Source: a virus
Virus record (IMG/VR): IMGVR_UViG_3300025889_000390
Location: 1 to 36,377 of that record
Direction: 5' to 3' (one strand)
DNA length: 36,377 bases
Position numbers and translations under genes: made by a program. Each line of letters starts with the position of its first letter. Within the stretch, counting starts at the first letter, position 1. Shown piece by piece: positions 13,673-23,315 of this stretch. The notes under the pieces are model-generated. The model worked only from the letters and a program-made list of their open reading frames with translations, was not told where the DNA came from and searched no databases.

Positions 13673-14333
13673 CAAAATCCTCACCTAGTAATCTATAAAC
13701 ATGAGCAATTTCTGAGCGTGCACGCTCACGAGTAATCACACCCTCACCCCGTGAGCCATCACCTAATGTGCCATGGGCGTTGCCTTCAATGGTGGTGATT
13801 GATCCTGTGCTGAGATACTCAGAGGCATCTACACATAGCGTGATGTGATCACCCTGCACTGCTCTCTTGCCTGAGTACACTACCACAATATCGCCTGCTC
13901 TTAGATTGTCAGGGTGAATATAACGTGAGGTTTTAGCCCAATTAGTGTGCAGTCTGTAACAGCTAGGAAAAATCTTTTTTCTGATCAATGGGCGTACTTT
14001 GGTATAACAAAAACTAGCAAACGCCCCACACCATGCAAACTGCCCATTTTTTACATAGGGCTCCTCCCAAGACCAATGCAGGCCTGCGCTTGATCTAATA
14101 TATGTATCAATGCGCTCCTCAGGCTCACGCACATTAAGGGCCCATTCTGCCTGTGCTCGTTTGATTGCCTCAAGCGCATGCTCTGAGATGTGGGGCGTGA
14201 CCTCTGCAAAATCATTCACTTCATCAATGCTGAGATCAATACTAGCCTGCCCAAGCGCTCGATTCATGCGCCTTAAATCTGTTTCAAGCAGATCAACTTT
14301 GGCCTGCAGCTGCGCCTTGGTTAAATTACTCAC
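13665..14333 (-). CDS. CHAP-type endolysin (peptidoglycan amidase/endopeptidase)
   Basis: This 222-residue protein has an N-terminal helical region (1-60) and a CHAP-like cysteine peptidase domain: catalytic Cys102 in QFAWCGAFAS, His163 in GDHITLCVD and a following acidic/Asn element in TIEGNAHG (about 182-188). LRAGDIVVVY is a typical CHAP strand. It should cut peptidoglycan at lysis or, less likely, as a virion enzyme. It has no signal peptide, so it would need the adjacent holin. The start is a GTG overlapping the previous stop by one base, with GGAG about 9 bases upstream. Confidence 0.8.
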   Translation of the reverse strand: MSNLTKAQLQAKVDLLETDLRRMNRALGQASIDLSIDEVNDFAEVTPHISEHALEAIKRAQAEWALNVREPEERIDTYIRSSAGLHWSWEEPYVKNGQFAWCGAFASFCYTKVRPLIRKKIFPSCYRLHTNWAKTSRYIHPDNLRAGDIVVVYSGKRAVQGDHITLCVDASEYLSTGSITTIEGNAHGTLGDGSRGEGVITRERARSEIAHVYRLLGEDFDE

Positions 14334-17300
14334 TAGCTCATCTCCTGTGCATTTACAGTGGTGTTGATAATGTTTGAGCTATTTGCCAGATAGGCATCAG
14401 CTCTGTGTGTTGCACTCGCATCAGCGTATGTGGTGGGCTCAAGCGTGCCCTCTGCTGATGTTATACCATGAGCAGAGCTAAATGTAATTATATTAGCGCT
14501 GATGTTACTGATGGTTAGTGCTGTGATGGCGCTGTCTTGATCGCCTGTAGGCACATAATCAACTACATCACCCACTGCAAAAAATGACACATCACCTCCA
14601 TCTGCAAAACTATAGTCATTGGCAGCAACCTCAACAGCAGTGAGACTAGTGATAGCATTCACCTGCGCTGAGCTATTCCAAGCAACAGGGCTGAGGCCTG
14701 TTGTGATGAGCTCTAAATCACAGCCCTCATTCATGAGTTCTTGACGTATCGAGCGCACCATGCCCACGCCATCAGTCACACCATACTCATCACCATATCC
14801 ACGCAAATGAGGTGATGAGCATTTAACATATGCGCCTAGATCTAGCAGTGCGCTGTGGCCTGTGCCAATGCTACCGCGCCACACTCTGAGAGGATCACTG
14901 AGCAAATTAAATATGCGCTGTGAGGTAGGTAAAAACTCTGCATACACATCACCTGCGCCCCTGCCAAATTGCTCAGAGCTGATGCCAGGTAATGTGAGAG
15001 TGATCTGTGAGCGCTCACCCCCATATCTGCTGATAGCCTCCTGATTATTAAAGAAGACCTCAGCCCTAAACTCATCTGCAATAGGATCATAATCGTATTC
15101 ATATTTAATCTGAGTAACGATATCATCTAGGCTATCCCAATGGGGTGCAGGCTCTGTGAGCCAATCACCTGCACTGATAGTGGCTGACACATCTGCAGGA
15201 CGCTCAGCACCTATAGGCATGAGAGTGATGAGACTTTGCCCCTGTGTGTTTCGCCTCATGACCATCACAGCCCCAATGAGCTGCAGTAGATTATTGATGG
15301 TCTCACGCGCATCAGTGCCCACGCCTAGAAATTGGCCACTCACTGTGAATGGGCTAGCAGCATCAATGGCTAGAAATGAATTCACATCTATATGAGAGGG
15401 TGTGAGATTGCACCCTACTGAGAACACATCATAATCAGAGCTATTATAGCCCTGCCCCCCTCCACTCATTAACAGTTTGAGCATGGCTGTGCCAGGTCGC
15501 TCATTCTCAAAACGCCCACCCATAGAGATGAGTGCACGCTCACCATCTGACCAATCACCAAATGATTGATTCTGATAAATGTAATTTCTATCTAAATGGA
15601 TATAATAACCTACATTAGAACCGTTATGTGTAGCCACGCTTTGATGTGTAGCCTTAAACACCTGCTCTTTTATAGTTTGGCTTTGTCGGTCAAAGAACTG
15701 AGCTACTATATCAAATCGATCTGTGCCAGCAGTCGTAGGCAGGCCTAGGCTGTCCTCTACTAAAAGCCTATCCTCTCTATATTGATAATAGGCCATGGCT
15801 ACATCTTTAAGCTGTTGTGATATGTTAGGCTGTGCAGAGCTCACTCTAATATCTCGCACCACACCTCTTGAGCTATCCTCAATAAATGGCTGTTCATCTG
15901 TGCCAATATCTAGACCATACCATAGGCGCATGTGATTCTCAGCAGGTGGCTGTGGTATGTTGCCATCCCAATACATAGCCCTATCAAACTCATCATCCAT
16001 CAGTGACCTAAGCGCCTGCCACCTAGTCCACAGCCTCAGCTGTGCAGGCTTATCACCATCACTGAGCTTTGAAACTATGAGCTCATTTTGTTCATTTAAT
16101 CGCCATGAGAGTAGGCCACCGCTTGTGCCCTGTGTGGTAGTAGGCCCCTCACTCTCTAATGTGCTGTTGATAATGTCAGGCCATAACTGCAGGCCACTCA
16201 GCTCATGCTGTTTGATCTCTGTGCGTGTTTCTATCTCTGCTGCATATGCAGCCTGTGCCACTGCTGTAGTCAGTGAGCCTGTTGGGGTTGAATCGAGCGC
16301 ACACTCATAAACATCAGTGCCATTGATATTAGAGGTGGCTGTGATGGCTGTAGGATATGCAACATGGCTGCCCACTTTTAAACGTGGGTATCGTGGGTGA
16401 GCTGTTGATGTGTAGGGCTCATCATTTGAATCTAGACCTGTTGGCAATGACACATCAAAATCTTGAACTAATATATTAGTGCCTCTAAAAAATGTGATGG
16501 TGTTAGCAGTCTGTGTGGCTGAGTCATCCATGCGTATTTCATGCACATGTGATGTGGCTAGGTCTAGTCTCATGGCATACTCTAGAGTGTTGCCAGCATC
16601 AGAGCCATAATAGTGATAATTATGCAGCAGGCGTGTTTGGTTTAGCCCCTTGTCAGTCGATATCTGATCGATGAGCGCCACCATAGGCACTAAGCTCAGG
16701 CTCACTGTATCACCTGCCTCAATCACAGGTGTGCTCTCTATAAACCCATTGCAGACCACAGCCCATGAGCTGAGTGAGCCATCTGCATATTTATGAGCCA
16801 TATAGAGTTTGGCCCTGCGCCCTCTAAATATGGTGATCTCAGTAGAGATCTCTGGCACTGATACGCCCTCTAGATCAATGCTGTGATTTTGCAGAGGGGT
16901 ATTGCCTGCGCCACGTCCTGCACCACATGCCAAAACAGAGGCAGTGGCAGCGCTCACTCTCACAGACTCTGCACCTATGTGCATTAATCTAGGATAACTG
17001 AGCGCAGTAAGATTTGTATCTACTCTGATGAATCCATCTGCTCTGTCTACATTAGCTGTGATGCGTGCTGATGTGCTGACAGATCGAGCGCCACAGCGCC
17101 CAAATACTATGCCAGCATCAGATAGACCTGCTTTTCGATTAATGCCTAATGTAACAGTAATAGGCTCATATTGACCTACTCCTCCGCTTGGATCGATTGA
17201 CGCACCAAAGGCCCCCACTGAAATGATGCCCTCTACATCTACATAGTTAATCCCTGTGGCTATGGTAGTGAGCAGGCCATCTGTGCCACCTCCGCTATGA

Positions 17301-17368
17301 TAACGATAGATGAGGCCCCCCACCTCTAGTGCAAATACTCTGCGCCCTAAATCAGATGTGTAGCTCAT
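14333..17368 (-). CDS. Large tail tip / hub protein
   Basis: At 1011 residues this is the largest protein in the window. It is mainly beta-rich, starts MSYTSDLGRRVFALEVGGLI, contains many Ser/Thr/Gly stretches and has no enzyme motif I can see. Its size, its place after the tape measure and just before lysis and fibre genes, and its overlap (ATGA) with a small tail gene fit a tail hub or central tip protein of a siphovirus. The C-terminal 100 residues (VNAITSLTAVEVAANDYSFA...) look like a separate beta domain that could carry fibres. No close family recognised. Confidence 0.65.
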   Translation of the reverse strand: MSYTSDLGRRVFALEVGGLIYRYHSGGGTDGLLTTIATGINYVDVEGIISVGAFGASIDPSGGVGQYEPITVTLGINRKAGLSDAGIVFGRCGARSVSTSARITANVDRADGFIRVDTNLTALSYPRLMHIGAESVRVSAATASVLACGAGRGAGNTPLQNHSIDLEGVSVPEISTEITIFRGRRAKLYMAHKYADGSLSSWAVVCNGFIESTPVIEAGDTVSLSLVPMVALIDQISTDKGLNQTRLLHNYHYYGSDAGNTLEYAMRLDLATSHVHEIRMDDSATQTANTITFFRGTNILVQDFDVSLPTGLDSNDEPYTSTAHPRYPRLKVGSHVAYPTAITATSNINGTDVYECALDSTPTGSLTTAVAQAAYAAEIETRTEIKQHELSGLQLWPDIINSTLESEGPTTTQGTSGGLLSWRLNEQNELIVSKLSDGDKPAQLRLWTRWQALRSLMDDEFDRAMYWDGNIPQPPAENHMRLWYGLDIGTDEQPFIEDSSRGVVRDIRVSSAQPNISQQLKDVAMAYYQYREDRLLVEDSLGLPTTAGTDRFDIVAQFFDRQSQTIKEQVFKATHQSVATHNGSNVGYYIHLDRNYIYQNQSFGDWSDGERALISMGGRFENERPGTAMLKLLMSGGGQGYNSSDYDVFSVGCNLTPSHIDVNSFLAIDAASPFTVSGQFLGVGTDARETINNLLQLIGAVMVMRRNTQGQSLITLMPIGAERPADVSATISAGDWLTEPAPHWDSLDDIVTQIKYEYDYDPIADEFRAEVFFNNQEAISRYGGERSQITLTLPGISSEQFGRGAGDVYAEFLPTSQRIFNLLSDPLRVWRGSIGTGHSALLDLGAYVKCSSPHLRGYGDEYGVTDGVGMVRSIRQELMNEGCDLELITTGLSPVAWNSSAQVNAITSLTAVEVAANDYSFADGGDVSFFAVGDVVDYVPTGDQDSAITALTISNISANIITFSSAHGITSAEGTLEPTTYADASATHRADAYLANSSNIINTTVNAQEMS

Positions 17369-18027
17369 GGTGTCACCTGTAACTGATAAACATCATAGAT
17401 ATGCAGAGCTATCAAGCTCAGGCTATTTACTGTGATTTTTATATTGAGTAACTCACCTCTATTAGCAGAGGGAATCACTAAAGGGCGTGGCTTGTCTAAT
17501 GGGTCTGTGATGAGAGAGTTCCCCACCTCAATAGACCTGCACCCTGTGAACGCCCATTGATCAGATGGCACTGCCTCACCTAATGGTGTGCTTAATGCTG
17601 TGAGGTAGGTGGGGGCTGTAAACTCAATGCCATAATCTAGCACAGTGCCATTGTAGCTGTTTGAGCCTGTGGCCCTCACCTCTGCTGTGATGCTCACAGA
17701 ACCTGCTGAGTAATCTGCCCCATATACCATGAGCAATGCCAGACGCTCACTTAATGCAGTGCTCTGATATAAAAAATTGTACTCATAATTTTTATATGTA
17801 GATCTCACTCTAGTGCCACCTGTTAGGCGTGACCCATATTTTTCAGCGCCCCACAGCGTGCTGTAGGTGCTATGAGATATCTGATAATGTGCCTCACCTA
17901 GATATTTGCAGTGGCTGAGCTGCGCCAATGCAGAGGCCATCTGTGAGAGATTGCCACCCATTACCAGCTGATTATTATAGCACCCCTGCTCTGCTGGCAT
18001 TTGTCGATAGGCTGTCGGTATTAGCAT
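17365..18027 (-). CDS. Minor tail protein
   Basis: This 220-residue soluble protein of mixed, mainly beta character begins MLIPTAYRQMPAEQGCYNNQ. It contains three scattered Cys in the first 160 residues and no known motif. It lies between two other tail-tip genes, four bases after the preceding stop, and overlaps the large hub gene by ATGA. A structural role in the tail tip is inferred from the operon position. Confidence 0.55.
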   Translation of the reverse strand: MLIPTAYRQMPAEQGCYNNQLVMGGNLSQMASALAQLSHCKYLGEAHYQISHSTYSTLWGAEKYGSRLTGGTRVRSTYKNYEYNFLYQSTALSERLALLMVYGADYSAGSVSITAEVRATGSNSYNGTVLDYGIEFTAPTYLTALSTPLGEAVPSDQWAFTGCRSIEVGNSLITDPLDKPRPLVIPSANRGELLNIKITVNSLSLIALHIYDVYQLQVTP

Positions 18028-18030
18028 GGG

Positions 18031-19113
18031 CTAAACTCCAATGATGCACAGGCCTGCCACATAGCCTGATGTGCTCGGTGGGTATGTGGGTGAGGCTATC
18101 CCATTTACATTAGCAGTACGCTGATCAACTCCTGCTCTGTACATGCTGAGCCCAAACTGATCAGAGAGGCTGAGCTGATCCTGCATTAAATCAATATCAA
18201 ACTCTGTCCACCCATTAGCATTAATCTCTAATGTATTGCCCATCACAATAAATGAGAATGAATCACCAGCACCTAGATTTTTTACATTGAGATAGGCTTT
18301 AACATTTAAACCATTTTCAATAGTGCCCATGAATATGGCTGCAGGTGAATAGAATGATGGTAGATCACCTGGCCCTATTGCGCGTGGTGGTGATTTTGCC
18401 TCATCAAAATTATAAAGAGCTGATGATGCACCCTCAACACCAGACCAATTAAACAATACACGCCCACGCGCTCTGAGCGTGTTAATATTGTTAATTGTCT
18501 GTACTCCAAATCGAGACGATAGAGGCAGATCTGCCCCCTGTCTATTTTGGCCCTGTGGCACAAATGATCTGCTATTGATCTGTAAAACACCTGTGCTGAG
18601 AGGTGAGGTGAGCGCTTGCCAATTGGCCTGCACTGCTAAAATAACAGCCTCCTGCCCTGCAGGTGCTTTTAACTCCATTGAGAGCTGTGCTGTATCTCCT
18701 GCATGTGAGCCTGTGATGCTGACTGTGCCTTGATTAAATGAGCTTGTGTATCTGCCTTGATCAGTGATGCTGATCTCAGTGCTATATGTGGTGGCATCAT
18801 TCATGGTGAGTGTGAACCGCGCTGTGGCATTGGCTGCTGTGGGGCAGTAGCCACTCACATTAATCACCAATGAGTCATGCTGTCTGCTCAGTAGTGGTAT
18901 AGTCCACTCACACATGCTCACATAGGTGGTGCTATCCTGTATAAAACACAGATCATCAAACATTTGACTGAGCACATTATGAGTGCCACCTGTTGCAAAA
19001 ATATAATTCTGCAAATCAGCCAAACGCGCAATCTCTGTAGTGCGTATCGTTTGCCCTGCTGTGAGCCTGCCAGGGTCTACTAATGTGGGTGTAGATGTAA
19101 AGCTATTGCTCAT
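18031..19113 (-). CDS. Minor tail protein
   Basis: This 360-residue beta-rich protein starts MSNSFTSTPTLVDPGRLTAG. Residues 20-50 contain a helical segment (TTEIARLADLQNYIFATGG) similar in style to fibre or collar proteins. The middle has sandwich-type strands (SLVINVSGYCPTAANATARF; STEISITDQGRY). The ATG overlaps the upstream stop by ATGA. Probably a tail-tip or side-fibre component; no family recognised. Confidence 0.55.
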   Translation of the reverse strand: MSNSFTSTPTLVDPGRLTAGQTIRTTEIARLADLQNYIFATGGTHNVLSQMFDDLCFIQDSTTYVSMCEWTIPLLSRQHDSLVINVSGYCPTAANATARFTLTMNDATTYSTEISITDQGRYTSSFNQGTVSITGSHAGDTAQLSMELKAPAGQEAVILAVQANWQALTSPLSTGVLQINSRSFVPQGQNRQGADLPLSSRFGVQTINNINTLRARGRVLFNWSGVEGASSALYNFDEAKSPPRAIGPGDLPSFYSPAAIFMGTIENGLNVKAYLNVKNLGAGDSFSFIVMGNTLEINANGWTEFDIDLMQDQLSLSDQFGLSMYRAGVDQRTANVNGIASPTYPPSTSGYVAGLCIIGV

Positions 19114-20312
19114 AGGTGTTCGATCTCCACAGACACAGGCACACGCCTCTGCAGTCGTGTGGGGTAGCTCAGATCATAGGAGGCTGTTTTCAAGCTGCCT
19201 CTAATTCTGCCATAGGCCCCATTATGCTCTGATGTATATAATGAGTCATATGCAGGCTGATCAGCATTTACATCAGCAGTGATCAGAGCGCGCCTGCTAT
19301 CACCCCATGATTGATAAAAATTGATACGCTCACCATCACTTACTAAGGGTAGAAACTTGTTTGTAAAATGCCTGTAATCATCAACAGCATCAAGCAGGGC
19401 ATCGAGATCAAATGTAAGCTGTGAGCTCACATATGTGCCTATGTAGTTTGCCACATAGCCCCCACCTATTTTGCGCCTGCTCTGGCTCACCTGCTCAACA
19501 GAGAGATGATGTGATTGATATGGGCGTGATGGGATGAGTACCCCACTACATTTGTAGGTAGATGTGAGCCTATAGGTGAGGCCATCGAGCACAGGCTGCT
19601 CATCTCCTGTAAAGCCTAGCAGATTGCGCAACTCATCATTGAGCCATGTAATATCAGCTATTGAATTGATGTAATGGCATTGAGTGTGGCCACTATCAGT
19701 GATGAGCCATGTGATGCTAGTTGAGCCCATGGCAGTGTTATCAAGCTCTTGCAGAGAGGTGAGGCCAAAATCATCAGCATCACTTGAGCCTGTAGCCCTC
19801 ACCCATGTTGATAAGTCTTGTATGTCAGGTGAGAGACTAGAGAACAGTTCAAATGTGCCAGCGCCACCTACCTCATCAATCGTGTATCTCATATCACTCA
19901 GCACACTCACCCCACGCGCCCAATCGTGTGGGGCAGTAGCCACATAATCAGAGCCTACTAAAACAGAGCTTACTGTAACTGATCCAAACCCTAGACCATC
20001 TATAGAGCCTGTAGATGTGATCTCAAACTCAGTATCTGAGCTAATCTGCATATGGTCTGATGAGTTAATACTGATGGCCCATGATGCGCCAAATGTTTTA
20101 ACTGTAGCAATATGAGCATCAGCATTAACGCTCGATGATGAGATGCGCCCATTGAGAAACAAAACCACATCATCATAAACACCCTCACCTGCTGAATAGC
20201 TAGGCAGTGTGATGAGTGTGCCACCTCTAGAGAATGGGGATAGACCACTGAGGCCGCGCATATCCCATGAGGTTAATAGCCCAAAGTTTGGGGCAGGGTT
20301 ATTCAGTGGCAT
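19110..20312 (-). CDS. Tail protein following the tape measure (distal-tail candidate)
   Basis: This 400-residue protein begins MPLNNPAPNFGLLTSWDMRG and is mostly beta with an Arg-rich C-terminal 80 residues. It is the first gene after the tape measure, a position often held by the distal tail protein, but I see no diagnostic motif. AGGAG lies before the ATG, overlapping the tape-measure stop region. The structural role is inferred from context. Confidence 0.55.
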   Translation of the reverse strand: MPLNNPAPNFGLLTSWDMRGLSGLSPFSRGGTLITLPSYSAGEGVYDDVVLFLNGRISSSSVNADAHIATVKTFGASWAISINSSDHMQISSDTEFEITSTGSIDGLGFGSVTVSSVLVGSDYVATAPHDWARGVSVLSDMRYTIDEVGGAGTFELFSSLSPDIQDLSTWVRATGSSDADDFGLTSLQELDNTAMGSTSITWLITDSGHTQCHYINSIADITWLNDELRNLLGFTGDEQPVLDGLTYRLTSTYKCSGVLIPSRPYQSHHLSVEQVSQSRRKIGGGYVANYIGTYVSSQLTFDLDALLDAVDDYRHFTNKFLPLVSDGERINFYQSWGDSRRALITADVNADQPAYDSLYTSEHNGAYGRIRGSLKTASYDLSYPTRLQRRVPVSVEIEHL

Positions 20313-20314
20313 AA

Positions 20315-22384
20315 TTATCTCCTAGGTGCACCACGCCTGCGCGTGTTTTGCAATGTTGTGATTCTGTCTGCCATGGCCTGCTCAGCAGCTCTCTGTGTGT
20401 CATAGATCACAGCCCCACCGAAATTGATATTAAACACCATAGGGGCCTGCTCAGCCTGCTCACGCTGAGGGGCAGGGGCTTGGGTAGGTGCGCCTGATGG
20501 CGTTGCACCACCACCACCACCTGCAGCACCCCCACCCCCACCCATGGCTTTGCCTGTTACCCCTGCAGCTGCAGATACACCTGCAAAAATAGCAGATGCT
20601 TTAAAGTGGCCTGCTGCCTCAGCCTGTCCAAATGGTTTAAACAGTGCTGCTGTGCCCTGTGCTAATTCCATCAGACTCTGTATTGCTGCTTGCCTGCCTA
20701 GTGCGATCAATATTTGCCCGGTGGCCTTGGTGAAGCTCTCACCAAACAACAGAGATGAGTATGCAGCCTCTGCTAGCCCTGCGCCATAACTACTAGCAAA
20801 CTGCCCTATCTGTTCTATCTGAGCTTGTGTGCTAGCCTCAATGATGCGCTCACGCTCGATGGCCTCACGCCTGTTTAGTTCTGTGATCTCATTTTGAGTA
20901 GTAGCATTGAGATGGCGCTCACGCTCATAGCGCAATGTTAATAGAGCCATCTCTTTTTCTAGGCCCTCACTCATCATCTGCAGATCAAACTCTAGTGAGC
21001 TATATGCCAGAGTCTCAGCCTGCTTTCTCATTTCCTCCTCACGCTGCCTGCGCTGAGTCTCAGCCTGCTCACGCTTGGTGGCCTCCTGCTGATTAATCTG
21101 AGTGAGTGCTATCTCATAGCGCTTAGCAGCGATCAGCCCCTTTTCATGATTGCCCTCTGCTGCAGTGAGCTCATCTTTATAGCGCTCATTTGCAATCTGC
21201 AGAGCTGATGCACCATCAAGCGCCATCTGCTGTAGCTCAAGCTGCCTGAGCACTCTGAGATCAGCTTGTTTCTGTCGCTCAAGTGCCATCTCTTTAATGC
21301 GCTGATCATCAATGCGTTTGATTGAGCTTTTAGCGCTTTGTTTTTCTGATGCCTGTGCTGCCTGCCTTCGTTTAATCCTTAGAGCTTCGATCTGCTTTTC
21401 TTGATTAAATTCTGCTAGCTTCGCTTTGAGCTTATCCTCAAGCAGTGCCAGGGCTTTAGCATCCTCTTTATTTACCTCAGCCTGCAAAAGTGCAGTCTCT
21501 TTTGTTGCTGTGATTTCTATCTGCTGTAATTTAAGGCCCTGCTCAGTGAGATCAATCTCAGCTTGTCTCAACTGCAGTGATTCCAATAGGGCTATATTTT
21601 CTTTAACTCTGCTGAGCGTGGCCTCTGCTGATGAGTCCTCTAAATCAGTGTTGAGCTTAGCAGCTGTAGAGATCTTTTTATTGACCTCATCCTGCATGGG
21701 TAACAGTTTGCCCACCTCAGTATTATATTTTGATTGAGCCTCAGCAAGTGATTGGCGTGCCTCTGCTAAACCATCAGTTAAACCAATAGATTGGCTGAGC
21801 ACATCTAGAATGTTGCCAGAGGTATAGACGCGCTCAGCCTTGGTAACCTCCTCTTGAGCATCTAATATTTTACCATAGCTTTTAGTGAGCTTTTCAAATC
21901 TGAGCTGTAATAATTCTTTAGCGACCTGTGCATCAATCGTGGCGCGTGTGAATTCTTTTAATTGCTCTGTGGTAGGTAAAACGCCTTTTTCAGACAGTGC
22001 CTCAAGTTTGCTCTGCAAATCACCTGCAGCAGCTGCCATGGCCTCTGTCCTGTTCTCAGCCTCCTGTGCAGCGCCTGAGATATTCATAAAAGTTTCATAT
22101 AGGGCAAAACCTGCAGCCACCACAGCGCCCACAGCAGGCACTAGGCCCATGAGGCTTGCTGTACTCATAGAGCCCATGCTTTTAGTCGCTGCACCTAGCT
22201 CACCCATTGAGCCAACAAGCTCACCCACATTATCAGTGAGACTGCTGAGGCCTTCACCTAGTTTGCTGTTTTCAGAATCAAAGCGCTCAGCCATTTTGCC
22301 AGCAGTCTCACCAATACCGCTGAGCCCCTTTTGTGCTTGCTCTGCACCTGATAAGACAACCTCAACCTCAACTTGATTAGACAT
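20315..22384 (-). CDS. Tape measure protein
   Basis: This 689-residue protein has the usual tape-measure plan. An N-terminal region (MSNQVEVEVVLSGAEQAQKG) leads into helices and a hydrophobic segment (about 75-100, LMGLVPAVGAVVAAGFALYE). Next comes a very long Glu/Gln/Lys/Arg-rich coiled coil (about 110-530), a second hydrophobic stretch (about 540-610) and a Gly-rich C-terminus (GGGGGAAGGGGG). It sets tail length and probably helps DNA entry. At the usual 1.5 angstroms per residue the tail would be near 100 nm (estimate). It overlaps the chaperone T reading frame by 8 bases. Confidence 0.9.
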   Translation of the reverse strand: MSNQVEVEVVLSGAEQAQKGLSGIGETAGKMAERFDSENSKLGEGLSSLTDNVGELVGSMGELGAATKSMGSMSTASLMGLVPAVGAVVAAGFALYETFMNISGAAQEAENRTEAMAAAAGDLQSKLEALSEKGVLPTTEQLKEFTRATIDAQVAKELLQLRFEKLTKSYGKILDAQEEVTKAERVYTSGNILDVLSQSIGLTDGLAEARQSLAEAQSKYNTEVGKLLPMQDEVNKKISTAAKLNTDLEDSSAEATLSRVKENIALLESLQLRQAEIDLTEQGLKLQQIEITATKETALLQAEVNKEDAKALALLEDKLKAKLAEFNQEKQIEALRIKRRQAAQASEKQSAKSSIKRIDDQRIKEMALERQKQADLRVLRQLELQQMALDGASALQIANERYKDELTAAEGNHEKGLIAAKRYEIALTQINQQEATKREQAETQRRQREEEMRKQAETLAYSSLEFDLQMMSEGLEKEMALLTLRYERERHLNATTQNEITELNRREAIERERIIEASTQAQIEQIGQFASSYGAGLAEAAYSSLLFGESFTKATGQILIALGRQAAIQSLMELAQGTAALFKPFGQAEAAGHFKASAIFAGVSAAAGVTGKAMGGGGGAAGGGGGATPSGAPTQAPAPQREQAEQAPMVFNINFGGAVIYDTQRAAEQAMADRITTLQNTRRRGAPRR

Positions 22385-22805
22385 TATTTTTTGCCTCTCT
22401 CATGGTGCGTTCTGTCGCTCGATAGTGGGCTTCTTCGGTATTATAATGTAAAACCTCAATAGCCTCAATGATTGCACATGTGGGGTTTGGATAGCTCTGA
22501 GTGATAGGCATGAGCCCTGCTCTATGGCGCTGATATGCCTGCACCACTGAGGCCAATCTATTACTATCAGCTACAGGGCAAGATCTCACCTTATAATCTG
22601 CATAGCCCTCTCCACAGTCTGGCGCTATTCTATACCCCATCACATAGCGCCCCTCCTCATCAGTCATACTCTGAGGCAGGCCACGCTGAAAAGGGCCACC
22701 ACAATTGCCACGCTGAGCGCGTAATTGTGGGTTTGCTCTGCATTGATCACAGGCCCACGCCCTGCCCCTGCTGTGGTTTAACCATATAGCAGAGGCAAGT
22801 GCTAT
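22377..22805 (-). CDS. Tail assembly chaperone T domain, made by -1 frameshift
   Basis: This frame stays open upstream of its first ATG (22667) as far as the slippery site. It has no good ribosome-binding site of its own, so it is best read as the C-terminal extension of the upstream chaperone (lambda G/GT type). After slippage it adds 142 residues, giving a fusion of about 312. The extension has a possible zinc-binding cluster (WACDQC... then GNCGGPF). A GT-type fusion would bind the tape measure, whose gene follows with an 8-base overlap. If internal initiation at 22667 occurs, a 96-residue product would result. Confidence 0.75.
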   Translation of the reverse strand: MALASAIWLNHSRGRAWACDQCRANPQLRAQRGNCGGPFQRGLPQSMTDEEGRYVMGYRIAPDCGEGYADYKVRSCPVADSNRLASVVQAYQRHRAGLMPITQSYPNPTCAIIEAIEVLHYNTEEAHYRATERTMREAKNNV

Positions 22806-23314
22806 TTTCCCTGTTCACCTAGCAAACTGATGCGCTGAATATGCATCACTAACTCACTGATGGTGGCTGCCCTCTGATCATCAGGGCGTATCATTTGCAC
22901 CTGCTCAATGCTACCAGGCTCACCATCAATGAGGATGAGAGAGGCACTGAGCATCTCAATGTAAACTCTGTTTAAATACGCCTGATAATCAGCCATAGCT
23001 GAGCGCTCATCATCATTGAGCTCATGATGCCATCGAGCACGTTCATGCACATCATTAGGGGCCTCAATCCATAACAAGCGCCCAAGCTCACTGCGAGTGT
23101 ATGCACCTGCCCTCTGCTCAGCGTCCTCACGCTCAGAGGGTGAGAGGGCTTTTAGAGTAAATCTAGTAGCCTCAGCATCAATATGCTGTAACACAGCTCT
23201 ATCACCACTGCTGAGATAACTAGCCCTTTCCTCTGCAGAGGATTGCACAGATGGATCCACAGTAACCACAACCTCAATAGTATACTCTGCATTACTCGCA
23301 AATCTCAGCGCCAT
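22802..23314 (-). CDS. Tail assembly chaperone (G-type)
   Basis: This 170-residue protein, beginning MALRFASNAEYTIEV, lies between the tail tube and tape measure genes. It has a beta start and a mainly helical, acidic body (RAGAYTRSELGRLLWIEAPN; AYLNRVYIEMLSASLILI). It ends at a stop directly after the slippery heptamer, so a fraction of ribosomes should continue into the T frame. This gene order and frameshift are hallmarks of long-tailed phage chaperones, which coat the tape measure during tail assembly and are absent from the virion. Confidence 0.8.
   Translation of the reverse strand: MALRFASNAEYTIEVVVTVDPSVQSSAEERASYLSSGDRAVLQHIDAEATRFTLKALSPSEREDAEQRAGAYTRSELGRLLWIEAPNDVHERARWHHELNDDERSAMADYQAYLNRVYIEMLSASLILIDGEPGSIEQVQMIRPDDQRAATISELVMHIQRISLLGEQGK
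22805..22811 (-). promoter_or_regulatory. Programmed -1 ribosomal frameshift site GGGAAAA
   Basis: On the minus strand the chaperone reads CAG GGA AAA TAG. The heptamer G-GGA-AAA fits the canonical X-XXY-YYZ slippery pattern, and the zero-frame stop follows at once. Slipping back one base gives ATA GCA CTT..., which runs open to 22377. The lambda tail chaperone uses the related GGGAAAG. Confidence 0.85.
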
Positions 23315-23315
23315 A

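Noticed and set aside
15957-16310. Rightward 117-codon frame inside the tail hub gene
   Set aside because: Antisense to a well-supported gene; composition is Ser/Cys-rich shadow-like and no promoter or SD is seen.
21885-22376. Rightward reading frame of 163 codons inside the tape measure gene
   Set aside because: It is antisense to a clear coiled-coil gene, is rich in Ser/Cys/Ala as antisense frames here are, and has no ribosome-binding site.
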